Shown here piece after piece: positions 1 through 9,713 of a DNA stretch of 64,000 nucleotides. Position 1 is the stretch's first letter, and each line of letters opens with the position of its first letter. The stretch is from Francisella philomiragia subsp. philomiragia ATCC 25015. Lineage in GTDB: Bacteria; Pseudomonadota; Gammaproteobacteria; Francisellales; Francisellaceae. The position numbers were made by a program, and so were the translations under genes. The DNA is taken from assembly GCF_000156715.1 (NCBI RefSeq), contig NZ_DS999312.1:237199-301198 (forward strand). Reading direction: 5' to 3'. Under the pieces are notes generated by a model. It was not told the origin of the DNA. It made no database searches and saw only the letters and a program-made list of their open reading frames with translations.

Positions 1-333
1 ATCAACGATTATAGCTTCTATCAGTCCCATATCTAGCATATAAGCAACAAGTGGAATTGTTACAATCAAAAGTCCAGCTTCAAAAAGAATAGCATGTAAT
101 ACTCTTATAATAACGCCTCTTTTTGAGCGACACATATCTGCTTTATGCTCGATGGCATCAAAAATATAGTTATAAATGAGATTCCATAACATAGCAATTA
201 TAGATACTATGATGGCTAGTCCTGCGATATGAAACATATCTTTATGCAAAACAAACATAGCAAATGGGGTAAATATTAATATACCAAAAAATTCAAAACC
301 AATGGTATGAATTAATCGAGCAGTGAAGCTCAT
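1..333 (-). CDS. PACE-family multidrug efflux protein, partial (C-terminus outside window)
   Basis: My own translation of the minus strand from the ATG at 333 reads about 111 residues to the window edge, so the 3' end is missing. It shows two hydrophobic hairpins and the family signatures: R-x-x-H-T-x-G-F-E near residues 5-14, W-N-x-x-x-N-x-x-F-D around residue 50, and a second R-x-x-H-A-x-x-F-E with a downstream Pro around residues 78-93. This duplicated two-helix pattern is that of the proteobacterial antimicrobial compound efflux (PACE, AceI-like) transporters, proton-coupled inner-membrane exporters of biocides such as chlorhexidine. It is divergent from groESL. The substrate here cannot be deduced. 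Confidence 0.8.
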   Translation of the reverse strand, partial: MSFTARLIHTIGFEFFGILIFTPFAMFVLHKDMFHIAGLAIIVSIIAMLWNLIYNYIFDAIEHKADMCRSKRGVIIRVLHAILFEAGLLIVTIPLVAYMLDMGLIEAIIVD

Positions 334-413
334 ACTTTTCTTTAACAAAATAGACCAGCTTATAGAGAAATAATTTTTATGAAGCAATTCTAACAAAAAA
401 AATACAAAAAAAT

Positions 414-441
414 CTTGAAAATGACTTTTTTGGCTCAATAT
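414..441 (+). promoter_or_regulatory. Sigma-32-like heat-shock promoter of groESL
   Basis: CTTGAAA at 414-420 is followed by 13 bases and CTCAATAT at 434-441, matching the RpoH consensus CTTGAAA-N13-CCCCATnT at most positions. It lies about 105 bases upstream of groES, the expected place for heat-shock control. The same architecture with the same 13-base spacer occurs upstream of the cbpA-type gene at 21516. Confidence 0.65.
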
Positions 442-547
442 GTAGTTTTGCAAGTACTTAGAATATGTAGATTTTCTAAGTTGCACAAAATTTAAAACAT
501 TTTTAAAGAAACAAAATAACAATAATTAACAAAGGAGTAAGATTGTT

Positions 548-2504
<1,957 letters not shown>

Positions 2505-2597
2505 TATTTCTTCAAAATCTTTTTTAAAAATTCTATATATTTCTTTGTAATCTCATATAATAGCTTTTACAAATTATTAAAAAATAAGAGTTATTAT

Positions 2598-3542
2598 ATG
2601 AATGTTATGGAATATTTACGAAAACAAGTTATACAAGACTTGTTCGGATTAAGTTCATTTAAAAATAACTGGGATAATTCTTGGAAAGATGCGATTAATC
2701 AGAGAATAGCTGTAAATGGTGACTATATAACTTCAAATATTTTAGATTTGGGTGATGAGTTAAGAGAAGTGTTCCTTACTACCAATGCTGGAAGAAATCA
2801 GTCAGGTGTTAGTCAGGCAGGAACAACTTGGGAAGCTTTAGTTTGTTGGTATTTAAATCTTTGTCTTATTAATACGAATGTCGTTGTAATAAAACAAAAG
2901 AGAGCTAATGTTCCAACTCCGATTTCAGATGCTTTAACAGTTATGTATGGAGCCTCTCCATCAAATACTGAAGCTGATTTAATTGCAATTGTATTTCCAT
3001 TTGAAGATGAGTATTCATCAGATATAAATGACTTACAAGATTATGAAATATTTGATAATAAAATATTATTTAGAAGAAATAAGTTCTTATATTTAGATGC
3101 ATTAAATATATTAGTTGATAGAGATGCTAATAACATAGATGTTAATGTTATTCAATGTAAAACTAATTGGAATGATAATGCACAAATTCCAATGTTATGG
3201 GATATGGTATACAGTGCACAAGGCTTTCAAAATAACAATATAAGTGTTGGAGTTAATAATTATTCATTAGATAGTTTCAATAATTTTTCATACTCATTTG
3301 TAACTGTACCAACAACTGATCCTGAGGGTATAAATCAAGATTCTGTTTGTGTAAAGAGGGTTATTACATTATCAGGTGGAAATTACTGGGGTAAAGCAAC
3401 TAGACACAATGTTGCAAGTTCATTAAAAGAGATATTTAATAGAAATATGTCCAACGGTATACAACCAAATGTGAGAACAAATTTAACAAACTCTCTTAAT
3501 GAAATTAATACTACATTTTCATATTTTAATTTAACAGATTAA
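2598..3542 (+). CDS. Putative type II restriction endonuclease (PD-(D/E)XK-like)
   Basis: A 314-residue cytoplasmic protein with no signal peptide, next to and convergent with a C5-cytosine methyltransferase. Seen in the sequence: a helix with W-E-A-L-V at 78-82 (Glu79), then E-A-D-L-I-A-I at 125-131 (Asp127) and Q-C-K at 186-188 after a beta-strand-like stretch. Glu...Asp...(Q/E)xK is the order of a PD-(D/E)XK nuclease core, with Gln in the place of the usual Glu/Asp of the third motif. The methyltransferase neighbour is the strongest argument for a restriction enzyme; the recognition site is unknown. The two coding regions overlap by 17 bases at their 3' ends. The ATG at 2598 has only a weak ribosome site; ATG at 2607 is an alternative. 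Confidence 0.72.
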   Translation: MNVMEYLRKQVIQDLFGLSSFKNNWDNSWKDAINQRIAVNGDYITSNILDLGDELREVFLTTNAGRNQSGVSQAGTTWEALVCWYLNLCLINTNVVVIKQKRANVPTPISDALTVMYGASPSNTEADLIAIVFPFEDEYSSDINDLQDYEIFDNKILFRRNKFLYLDALNILVDRDANNIDVNVIQCKTNWNDNAQIPMLWDMVYSAQGFQNNNISVGVNNYSLDSFNNFSYSFVTVPTTDPEGINQDSVCVKRVITLSGGNYWGKATRHNVASSLKEIFNRNMSNGIQPNVRTNLTNSLNEINTTFSYFNLTD

Positions 3543-4902
3543 AGATAAGTTTTGCAATTTCTTTAGCCATTAATGGGGGTACTGCATTGCCAACCTGAGT
3601 ATATTGAGGAACTTCTACTTTTCTCTTCTCTCCCCCTGTAGTTTCTTTAGACCTAAATTCAAAATAATCAGGAAAAGATTGAAATCTAGCTTGTTCTCTA
3701 ACAGTCATTGCCCGAGGATATATAGGATGAATTACATCATCAGGAATAGAAACAACTGTTGGTGATGGTGCATTAAGTTTTAAAGGTCTTTGTGAATGTT
3801 TTTTAGTTGCTAATTCTAAAATTAATTCAAGTAATGTATTTTCATTGTTTGCAAGTAAATAATTATCAGGTGACTTTGCAGGATATTCACAACTTTCTAA
3901 TAGTAATTTTATATCTTTTAATAATTTATCATCTTTTGTAGTGTTGTATTTAGCAGATAAATTAAATATTTTTGATGATACATTATTTCTTGAAAGATAT
4001 TGATACATTCTAAATCTTAATGTGACTTTTTCTGTATGTTTTCGCTCAATTTGATTTAATATAGTATTTTCATTAAATTTTGTTTTAATGACATTCTTAA
4101 ATCCACTCTTTTTATTTATTTTATTTAAATAACTAGTTTTTGCTCCATCAATTAAATCACTAAGTGCATCTTCTACATTATAATATTTATTTTGTTTAAC
4201 TGTAGGGATAGGACATAACGGGCTTATTTCTTTATCTTCATAATAGTCTTCGCTTTTCCAAATATTATCGAGTGAAAATATATTTTTTGTTATGGCAATG
4301 TCTTCTCTTATGGCTAAAAGCATGACTCTTGGTCTGTGTTGTGCCACACCATAATGCATTGCATTTAATTGTAACTCTTGAACAATGTACTTAGCATCAC
4401 ATTCTTCTAAAAATTGTTTTATTTGTTTGAATGGGGATTTTTCATTATGTTTGTTAAAGTTCTGTCGCATACCTAAAACATTTTCCATTAAAACAGCTTT
4501 CGGTTTAAAGATATCTACATATTCTAAGTATTGCCAAGGCAATATGTTTCTATGGTCTTTTGGGTCTCTTTTTCCAGCAAGTGAAAAGCCTTGACAAGGA
4601 GGACCTCCAACTATTAAATCAAGCTCTCCTATTTTAGTTTTTAGTTTTTTAAGCAATTGAGGTTTTTCAAGTAAAGTTAATGTTTCTCCAACAAAAAGTT
4701 TTGAATCTAATTGCTCTTCAATAGATTTATTTAAATATTTACTCCATTCTATATTATCATTAATTTTTTCAATAAAATTGTGATAAAAAGTCTCTGCTGC
4801 CATGGGAGATTTTTCGACTGCAAAAAGTAAATCAAAACCTTCTGATTTAAATCCTAAAGATAATCCTCCACAGCCAGCAAATAAGTCGATATATTTCATC
4901 AA
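3526..4902 (-). CDS. DNA (cytosine-5)-methyltransferase of a restriction-modification system
   Basis: A 458-residue C5-methyltransferase, expected to methylate cytosine within the target of the adjacent nuclease and so protect the chromosome. Motifs in order: SAM-binding motif I (DLFAGCGGLSLGF, 6-18), catalytic motif IV with P-P-C-Q-G-F-S at 101-107 (nucleophile Cys103), motif VI M-E-N-V at 139-142, motif VIII Q-H-R-P-R at 188-192, motif IX around R-P-L-K-L-N-A-P-S-P-T, and motif X QVGNAVPPLMAKEIA near the C-terminus. The roughly 180 residues between motifs VIII and IX form a target-recognition domain on the long side for the family. All catalytic motifs look intact, so the enzyme is probably active. 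Confidence 0.95.
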   Translation of the reverse strand: MMKYIDLFAGCGGLSLGFKSEGFDLLFAVEKSPMAAETFYHNFIEKINDNIEWSKYLNKSIEEQLDSKLFVGETLTLLEKPQLLKKLKTKIGELDLIVGGPPCQGFSLAGKRDPKDHRNILPWQYLEYVDIFKPKAVLMENVLGMRQNFNKHNEKSPFKQIKQFLEECDAKYIVQELQLNAMHYGVAQHRPRVMLLAIREDIAITKNIFSLDNIWKSEDYYEDKEISPLCPIPTVKQNKYYNVEDALSDLIDGAKTSYLNKINKKSGFKNVIKTKFNENTILNQIERKHTEKVTLRFRMYQYLSRNNVSSKIFNLSAKYNTTKDDKLLKDIKLLLESCEYPAKSPDNYLLANNENTLLELILELATKKHSQRPLKLNAPSPTVVSIPDDVIHPIYPRAMTVREQARFQSFPDYFEFRSKETTGGEKRKVEVPQYTQVGNAVPPLMAKEIAKLIFNLLN

Positions 4903-4964
4903 GCTCCCCTTTATATCTGTAAAATTGAATTATATAAAAACTAAATTGAAAAGTCCAGGAATTG

Positions 4965-4982
4965 TTATGCTAATTAGCATAA
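4965..4982. promoter_or_regulatory. Perfect 18-bp palindrome upstream of the methyltransferase
   Basis: TTATGCTAATTAGCATAA reads the same on both strands. It sits 63 bases upstream of the methyltransferase start and 76 bases upstream of the divergent permease. It could be an operator for either gene or a mark of the junction of the restriction-modification cassette. Function unknown. Confidence 0.45.
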
Positions 4983-5057
4983 AATGAACAAATAATATTT
5001 ATTCTTAATTATGATGTATATAATCATTCTATGAATTATTAACAAGTAATATATTTT

Positions 5058-6407
5058 ATGGGTTCAATCTCAACAGATAATAAAGTTCTTGGATTAAAAG
5101 ATGTCACTATAATGGCAGTCACTGCTAACTTTGGTATTCGTTGGATACCTGTTGCTGCGGGTTTAGGAGCATCAGCAATATTTTTTTGGATACTTGGTGC
5201 TTTGGTATTTTTCTTGCCATTAGTTGTTATAGCTACACAGTTGTCACGTAAGTATCCTGATGAGGGCGGTATGTATGCTTGGACTACTAGAGCTTTGGGT
5301 GAAAAATCAGGCTTTATGGTTGCATGGCTTTATTGGATTAATACGATATTTTACTATCCAGCAGTTCTAATATTCTTGGCTACAAATTTTGCTTACTTTA
5401 TCAGTAAGCCTGAGTTGGTCGAGAATCATTATTATATTACTGTGGTGGTACTGATAGCTTTTTGGTTGATTACGGTAATTAGCTTTTATGGTCTAAAGGC
5501 AAATAAATATCTAGTAGATATTGGAGGTATTTTAGGCTCATTTATACCTGCTATTGTGATAATCGTCCTAGGGGTGGCAGCTTATCTAGCTGTAGGGCAT
5601 AGTGCTACTGATTTTTCTGTGGCTAACATAGCTCCTCATGGTAGCTCGTGGGACAATCTTTCTACTTTGACTATTATTATGTTTGCTATGGCTGGTATTG
5701 AGATAATTCCTACTTTTGCCAACTCTGTTAGAGATGCTAAGAAAAACCTCTATTATGGCTTGATTCTATCTGCTTTTATACTACTTGGACTATATATACT
5801 AGGTACAGTAGCCTTGAATTTGGTAGCATCTCCAGATGATATTGGTAAGGCATCTGGATTGATGACTGCATTTGAGATTATAGGTCATCAATTTCATTGG
5901 GCATGGTTTCCTAAACTAATGGCATTTTTATTAACATTTGCTGAATTTGCCGCAGTTAGCATTTGGTTATTAGCACCTGTTATTATGTTTTTTAAATGTA
6001 CTCCTAAAGGGATTTTGCCGGACTGGTTGCATAAGACTAACAGGCACGATTCTCCAAGAAATGCTTTGATATTTATGGGAGTGTTGGTTACCTTTATAGT
6101 TGTATTTACAAACTTGTTGCCATCAGTTGATGCGATGTATCAAATCTTGATCCTTATGGCTACTGTACTTTATTTTATCCCTTATTTATATCTTGTAATC
6201 GCTTATATCAAGCTTATGAATCATAAGATAAAATATCTGTTTGCAGTACTAGTTTTTGTATCGACATCATTAGGTATAATATTTAGCTTTCAACCACCAA
6301 GCGATATGAATGATGCTTATGAGATTGCAATATATGAATCAGAACTAATTTTAGGGCCAATGATTTTTATATTTGTAGGATGGTTTTTGTATAAGTTTAG
6401 AAAATAA
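5058..6407 (+). CDS. APC-superfamily amino acid permease (glutamate/GABA antiporter-like)
   Basis: A 449-residue polytopic inner-membrane protein with about 12 hydrophobic segments, the normal size for the amino acid-polyamine-organocation superfamily. The first helices carry the family pattern (L-K-D-V-T-x-M-A-V, then Y-P-D-E-G-G-M-Y-A-W-T near 71-81) seen in GadC-like transporters. Substrate cannot be assigned. It is monocistronic as far as can be seen and converges with the SDR gene that ends 4 bases away. A TATAAT hexamer at 5019-5024 is a possible -10 element. Confidence 0.85.
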   Translation: MGSISTDNKVLGLKDVTIMAVTANFGIRWIPVAAGLGASAIFFWILGALVFFLPLVVIATQLSRKYPDEGGMYAWTTRALGEKSGFMVAWLYWINTIFYYPAVLIFLATNFAYFISKPELVENHYYITVVVLIAFWLITVISFYGLKANKYLVDIGGILGSFIPAIVIIVLGVAAYLAVGHSATDFSVANIAPHGSSWDNLSTLTIIMFAMAGIEIIPTFANSVRDAKKNLYYGLILSAFILLGLYILGTVALNLVASPDDIGKASGLMTAFEIIGHQFHWAWFPKLMAFLLTFAEFAAVSIWLLAPVIMFFKCTPKGILPDWLHKTNRHDSPRNALIFMGVLVTFIVVFTNLLPSVDAMYQILILMATVLYFIPYLYLVIAYIKLMNHKIKYLFAVLVFVSTSLGIIFSFQPPSDMNDAYEIAIYESELILGPMIFIFVGWFLYKFRK

Positions 6408-6410
6408 TGG

Positions 6411-7232
6411 TTAATACTTTCCTACAACCTTGTCGAAAGCTTTTGTTGTCAAAAATCTTTTGAGAGTTGTCATAATCCAAGTTGCTTTTGTTATAAAGTA
6501 TCTAGGTCTTGGTTTTTTTGCTACAAGAATTTTTTCAACAACTTTAGCTACTTCAATTGCTGGTAGGTTAAAAGGGATAGGTTTGTGATTACCAAGCATT
6601 ATTCTATAGTATTCTTTATTGTGAGGTGAATTTTCTACTTCAACATTATCGATAGTCTTTAGAGCATTCTCTCTAAATTTACTTGTTACAGGTCCAGTAT
6701 TTAATAGGCTAATGAAAATATTAGTATCCCTAAGTTCAAGGCGCATAGTATCAGTCATACCTTCTAGTGCATATTTACTAGCCACGTATGATCCGCGAAA
6801 CCTCATACCAATAAGCCCTAATATTGAACTATGCTGTATTATTTTCCCATAACCTTGTTTACGCATGATTTTTATAGCTTTGTTAGTTAGATTGTGTACC
6901 GCAAATACATTGGTTTCAAACTGCTTTTTGATAAATTGCGTATCGATATCTTCTAATGCGCCAACTTGTCCAAATCCAGCATTATTAAATACAGCATCTA
7001 ATTTGCCACCAGTTTTAGCTAAAATAGCCTCTAAGGTCTGATCAACCTGCTGATAATTAGTGACATCTATCAAGTAAGTATCAAAGCCTTCAGCTTTGAG
7101 CTTATCTACATCTTCTTGCTTTCTAGCAGAAGCAAAAACTTGATATCCTTTATCTCGAAGATAGCTGGCTGTTGCGTAGCCAATGCCACCATGCGAGCAA
7201 CCTGTTATTAGAATATTTTTTTTGTTATCCAT
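6411..7232 (-). CDS. Short-chain dehydrogenase/reductase (YbbO-like)
   Basis: A 273-residue classical SDR. It has the cofactor motif T-G-C-S-H-G-G-I-G-Y at residues 10-19, N-N-A-G near 87-90, a serine in I-Q-H-S-S-I-L-G, and the catalytic Y-V-A-S-K. The basic residues after the second strand (S-A-R-K) suggest NADP(H). Length and spacing resemble the YbbO group of NADP-dependent aldehyde reductases, but the substrate cannot be read from sequence. Its promoter region is shared, divergently, with the protease gene and contains the BirA-box-like palindrome at 7362-7396, about 130 bases upstream of its start. Confidence 0.88.
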   Translation of the reverse strand: MDNKKNILITGCSHGGIGYATASYLRDKGYQVFASARKQEDVDKLKAEGFDTYLIDVTNYQQVDQTLEAILAKTGGKLDAVFNNAGFGQVGALEDIDTQFIKKQFETNVFAVHNLTNKAIKIMRKQGYGKIIQHSSILGLIGMRFRGSYVASKYALEGMTDTMRLELRDTNIFISLLNTGPVTSKFRENALKTIDNVEVENSPHNKEYYRIMLGNHKPIPFNLPAIEVAKVVEKILVAKKPRPRYFITKATWIMTTLKRFLTTKAFDKVVGKY

Positions 7233-7361
7233 ATTTATAAAATCAAACTCACTTCATTGAGTTAGTTTATTTTAAGTCTACTAAATAGTCAAAATAAGAA
7301 AAAATTTAAATATTTAAGCTGCTGTAAAAATATTTAAAAAGAGTTGTTTTTATATAATGAT

Positions 7362-7396
7362 ATTGTAAACCATTTAAATAAATAATGGTTTACAAT
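7362..7396. promoter_or_regulatory. Biotin operator-like site (BirA box)
   Basis: TTGTAAACC at 7363-7371 and GGTTTACAA at 7387-7395 are perfect inverted repeats separated by exactly 15 bases; the symmetry extends to 13-base arms (7362-7374 and 7384-7396). BirA operators are known as TTGTAAACC-type half sites separated by 14-16 bases; the E. coli bio operator has this same half site with 16. A TATAAT at 7353-7358 lies just upstream, so bound repressor would cover the start of transcription of the protease gene at 7428. No biotin genes are in this window. Confidence 0.7.
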
Positions 7397-7427
7397 TTGT
7401 GAAATATAAAACTTAAGGACAGAAGAT

Positions 7428-8939
7428 ATGTTTAAAAAAATATTTTTAATAGGAGCTTCTTTGTATGCCTCAGCGTATGCAAACGATATTGAGCTAATTG
7501 TTAAATATAAAGATAATCAAAATAAAACTGGAGCTGTATTTAGTGCTAATTCTATAGGCACTAGTCAAGCCCAAAATTATCAAGTCCTTGAAGAGATTGA
7601 TTCGAGAACAAAAATTGTAAAAGTAAACGATGGTCAGCCTTTACAGCCAACTACTACAAGTTTAAAGACTCAATCAAGTAGTGCGGCGCAAAAGGCATCA
7701 AACAGTAATGCTTATGCAGCTGCTAAAAGTTTTATGGATAGTAATCCAAATGTTGAATATGCTATCCCAAAAAATTCAAAAATGTATGCTTATGATTTAA
7801 ACAACACACAAGCAGCTAATACAGTGGACTTTCAAAATGACATAATAAGTTGGGGACAACAGTGGGATATGCAGAGCCCTAAAGAAGTCACTGGTGGAAT
7901 CGATGCATATGGTGCATGGGATTTGGTTTTAGATAGGTCAAAGAGAGTTGATGTTGCTGTAATTGATTCAGGATTAGCATATGCCGCTCCTGAAGATATA
8001 TCAAAAAAAATAGATAGAGATTATAGTCATTATTATTTCTTTATGAAAAATAGAGAGCTAAGAGTATCTAGTAATATCTATGATAATGGTAGTTTTCATG
8101 GGACTCATGTAGCCGGAACAGTAGCTGCAAATGGTCCTAAAGTTAAAGGTGTAGCAGGGGCGATAGATGGTATTAAGATTTTGCCTATTAGAGCTCTAGG
8201 AGATGATGGTAGTGGTGATACATACGCTATATTAGAGTCTGTCAAATGGGCAGCTGGAGCACAGGTATATGCAAAAAATAGTAGTGGCCAATATCTAGAG
8301 AACAACAAAGCTCCGGTTAAAGTTATTAACTTAAGTCTTGGAATGTCTAGGATTGATCCATATACAGGACAGCCTATAGTCAGTCAAGATGAGTGGAGAG
8401 ATAACTATATGGGTACACTATGCCCAGCATGGAAAGAAGCTATTCAGACTGCCCATGAAAGGGGTGTAACAGTAGTTATTGCTGCAGGTAATGATGGCAA
8501 AAACTTATTTAATGACATACCATCAGGTTGTAGAGATATAAATGCGATAGTTGTTGAATCTACAGGACCAAAAGGGTTGTTAGCACCTTACTCGACATAC
8601 TATGCTCCTGATGGAATTCTAAAATGGAGAGTAAACAGTCTAGTTGTTAGAGCTCCTGGTGGAGATAGTTATAATTATGGCAAAACAGCACAGATTTACT
8701 CTACATTAAATAACTATGAGTATGGCTATATGCAAGGCACATCTATGGCTACACCTCATGTTGCTGGTATCATTGCGTTATTGTACGCGAACTTACAAGA
8801 GTCACAGTCTCCAGCTCAAGATATAAGTATAGTAAGAAAGGCTCTAGAAGATTCAAAGGATATTTATAGTCCAAATATTGTCAATGCTAAAAACTCATTG
8901 AAGAATTTAGGAAATACTAGCCAAAAACAAGCAGCTTAG
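7428..8939 (+). CDS. Secreted subtilisin-like serine protease (S8 family)
   Basis: A 503-residue exported peptidase. Residues 1-18 form a Sec signal peptide (MFKKIFLIGA, cleavage after A-Y-A). A pro-region of about 115 residues follows, then the S8 catalytic domain with all three catalytic residues: Asp180 in V-A-V-I-D-S-G, His224 in F-H-G-T-H-V-A-G and Ser439 in G-T-S-M-A-T-P-H-V-A-G; the oxyanion Asn is in A-A-G-N-D-G. The domain ends close to the C-terminus, with no autotransporter, anchor or secretion-domain extension. It should be cut in the periplasm and may act there or be released. AAGGA 9 bases before the ATG fixes the start. The operator-like palindrome upstream suggests unexpected biotin-linked control. 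Confidence 0.93.
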   Translation: MFKKIFLIGASLYASAYANDIELIVKYKDNQNKTGAVFSANSIGTSQAQNYQVLEEIDSRTKIVKVNDGQPLQPTTTSLKTQSSSAAQKASNSNAYAAAKSFMDSNPNVEYAIPKNSKMYAYDLNNTQAANTVDFQNDIISWGQQWDMQSPKEVTGGIDAYGAWDLVLDRSKRVDVAVIDSGLAYAAPEDISKKIDRDYSHYYFFMKNRELRVSSNIYDNGSFHGTHVAGTVAANGPKVKGVAGAIDGIKILPIRALGDDGSGDTYAILESVKWAAGAQVYAKNSSGQYLENNKAPVKVINLSLGMSRIDPYTGQPIVSQDEWRDNYMGTLCPAWKEAIQTAHERGVTVVIAAGNDGKNLFNDIPSGCRDINAIVVESTGPKGLLAPYSTYYAPDGILKWRVNSLVVRAPGGDSYNYGKTAQIYSTLNNYEYGYMQGTSMATPHVAGIIALLYANLQESQSPAQDISIVRKALEDSKDIYSPNIVNAKNSLKNLGNTSQKQAA

Positions 8940-8962
8940 ATAATTATCTTAGAAGAAAAGAG

Positions 8963-9160
8963 TTATTTAAGATTCTTAAGAGCTTCTTTAAGCTCTAAAT
9001 CTCTAATATTAGCATCAAAAATACATTCTGTTTTTTCTAGTATAAATTTTTGGATTTTCTCAGCATCATTAGCAAAATGAGTAACCAATTCTTTCACAGT
9101 TTCTTCTGATATATGATTTCTTTGCGCAAATTCTGCAATATTTTCTATAGTTTTTGACAT
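8963..9160 (-). CDS. Small hypothetical protein
   Basis: A 65-residue acidic and helical protein of unknown function, starting MSKTIENIAEFAQ. I choose the ATG at 9160 because AAGGGAG lies 6-12 bases upstream on the minus strand; a longer in-frame version would run into the preceding gene. It contains a run resembling a short helix-turn-helix (H-I-S-E-E-T-V-K-E-L) but is too short for a firm call. It follows the HTH gene by 13 bases and is very likely co-transcribed with it. Confidence 0.65.
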   Translation of the reverse strand: MSKTIENIAEFAQRNHISEETVKELVTHFANDAEKIQKFILEKTECIFDANIRDLELKEALKNLK

Positions 9161-9173
9161 TGTAACTCCCTTA

Positions 9174-9659
9174 TTAAATAATTTTTTTAATTTTTCCAAA
9201 TACCTTATTTAGAAACCCTTTTTTTGCTCGTAATTTATTAGCTTTTTTTATTTCATTGAGTCTTTGCATTTGTTCTACAGAATCTTGAATCGACTCTACA
9301 GTTGCTAAACTATTATCTTGCTGATGGCTTTCATCAGAAAAAGTTTCATTATCTACAGTTTCGATAGGTTGATTTTGTTCAGAATAAGTATTAGGGTCAT
9401 TTAAATCAGCATATTTTAAATCAAGACTAGCAGTCTTCGGAGCTTCGGGTTTCATTGAAAATTTATTCTCGGTTATGACATACATATCATTTTCATTTTT
9501 TCTGATGAAACCTTGATCTCTAAGTACTCTACGATATTTGTATATTAGGCTTCTAGAGACTCCAAAACCATCTGCTAACTGAGCAACACTATAGCCTTGC
9601 TCAATAGCTTTTAGAATAGCTTTTTTTATAGCGAATTCTTTCTCGTTAGGTATTTTCAT
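9174..9659 (-). CDS. HTH DNA-binding protein of unknown role
   Basis: A 161-residue protein. Residues 10-55 form a homeodomain-like helix-turn-helix (K-A-I-L-K-A-I-E-Q-G-Y-S-V-A-Q-L-A, then G-V-S-R-S-L-I-Y-K-Y), of the kind seen in resolvases and transposase-derived regulators. The middle (70-130) is polar, acidic and probably disordered, and the last 25 residues are strongly basic (Lys/Arg-rich, ending K-K-I-I), which may aid DNA or membrane contact. Probably a small regulator or nucleoid-associated protein; the targets are unknown. Confidence 0.6.
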   Translation of the reverse strand: MKIPNEKEFAIKKAILKAIEQGYSVAQLADGFGVSRSLIYKYRRVLRDQGFIRKNENDMYVITENKFSMKPEAPKTASLDLKYADLNDPNTYSEQNQPIETVDNETFSDESHQQDNSLATVESIQDSVEQMQRLNEIKKANKLRAKKGFLNKVFGKIKKII

Positions 9660-9713
9660 ATTAAAATATTTGACCCGAAAAATATTTAGTTAATTATAGC
9701 TTAGCGATTAAAT

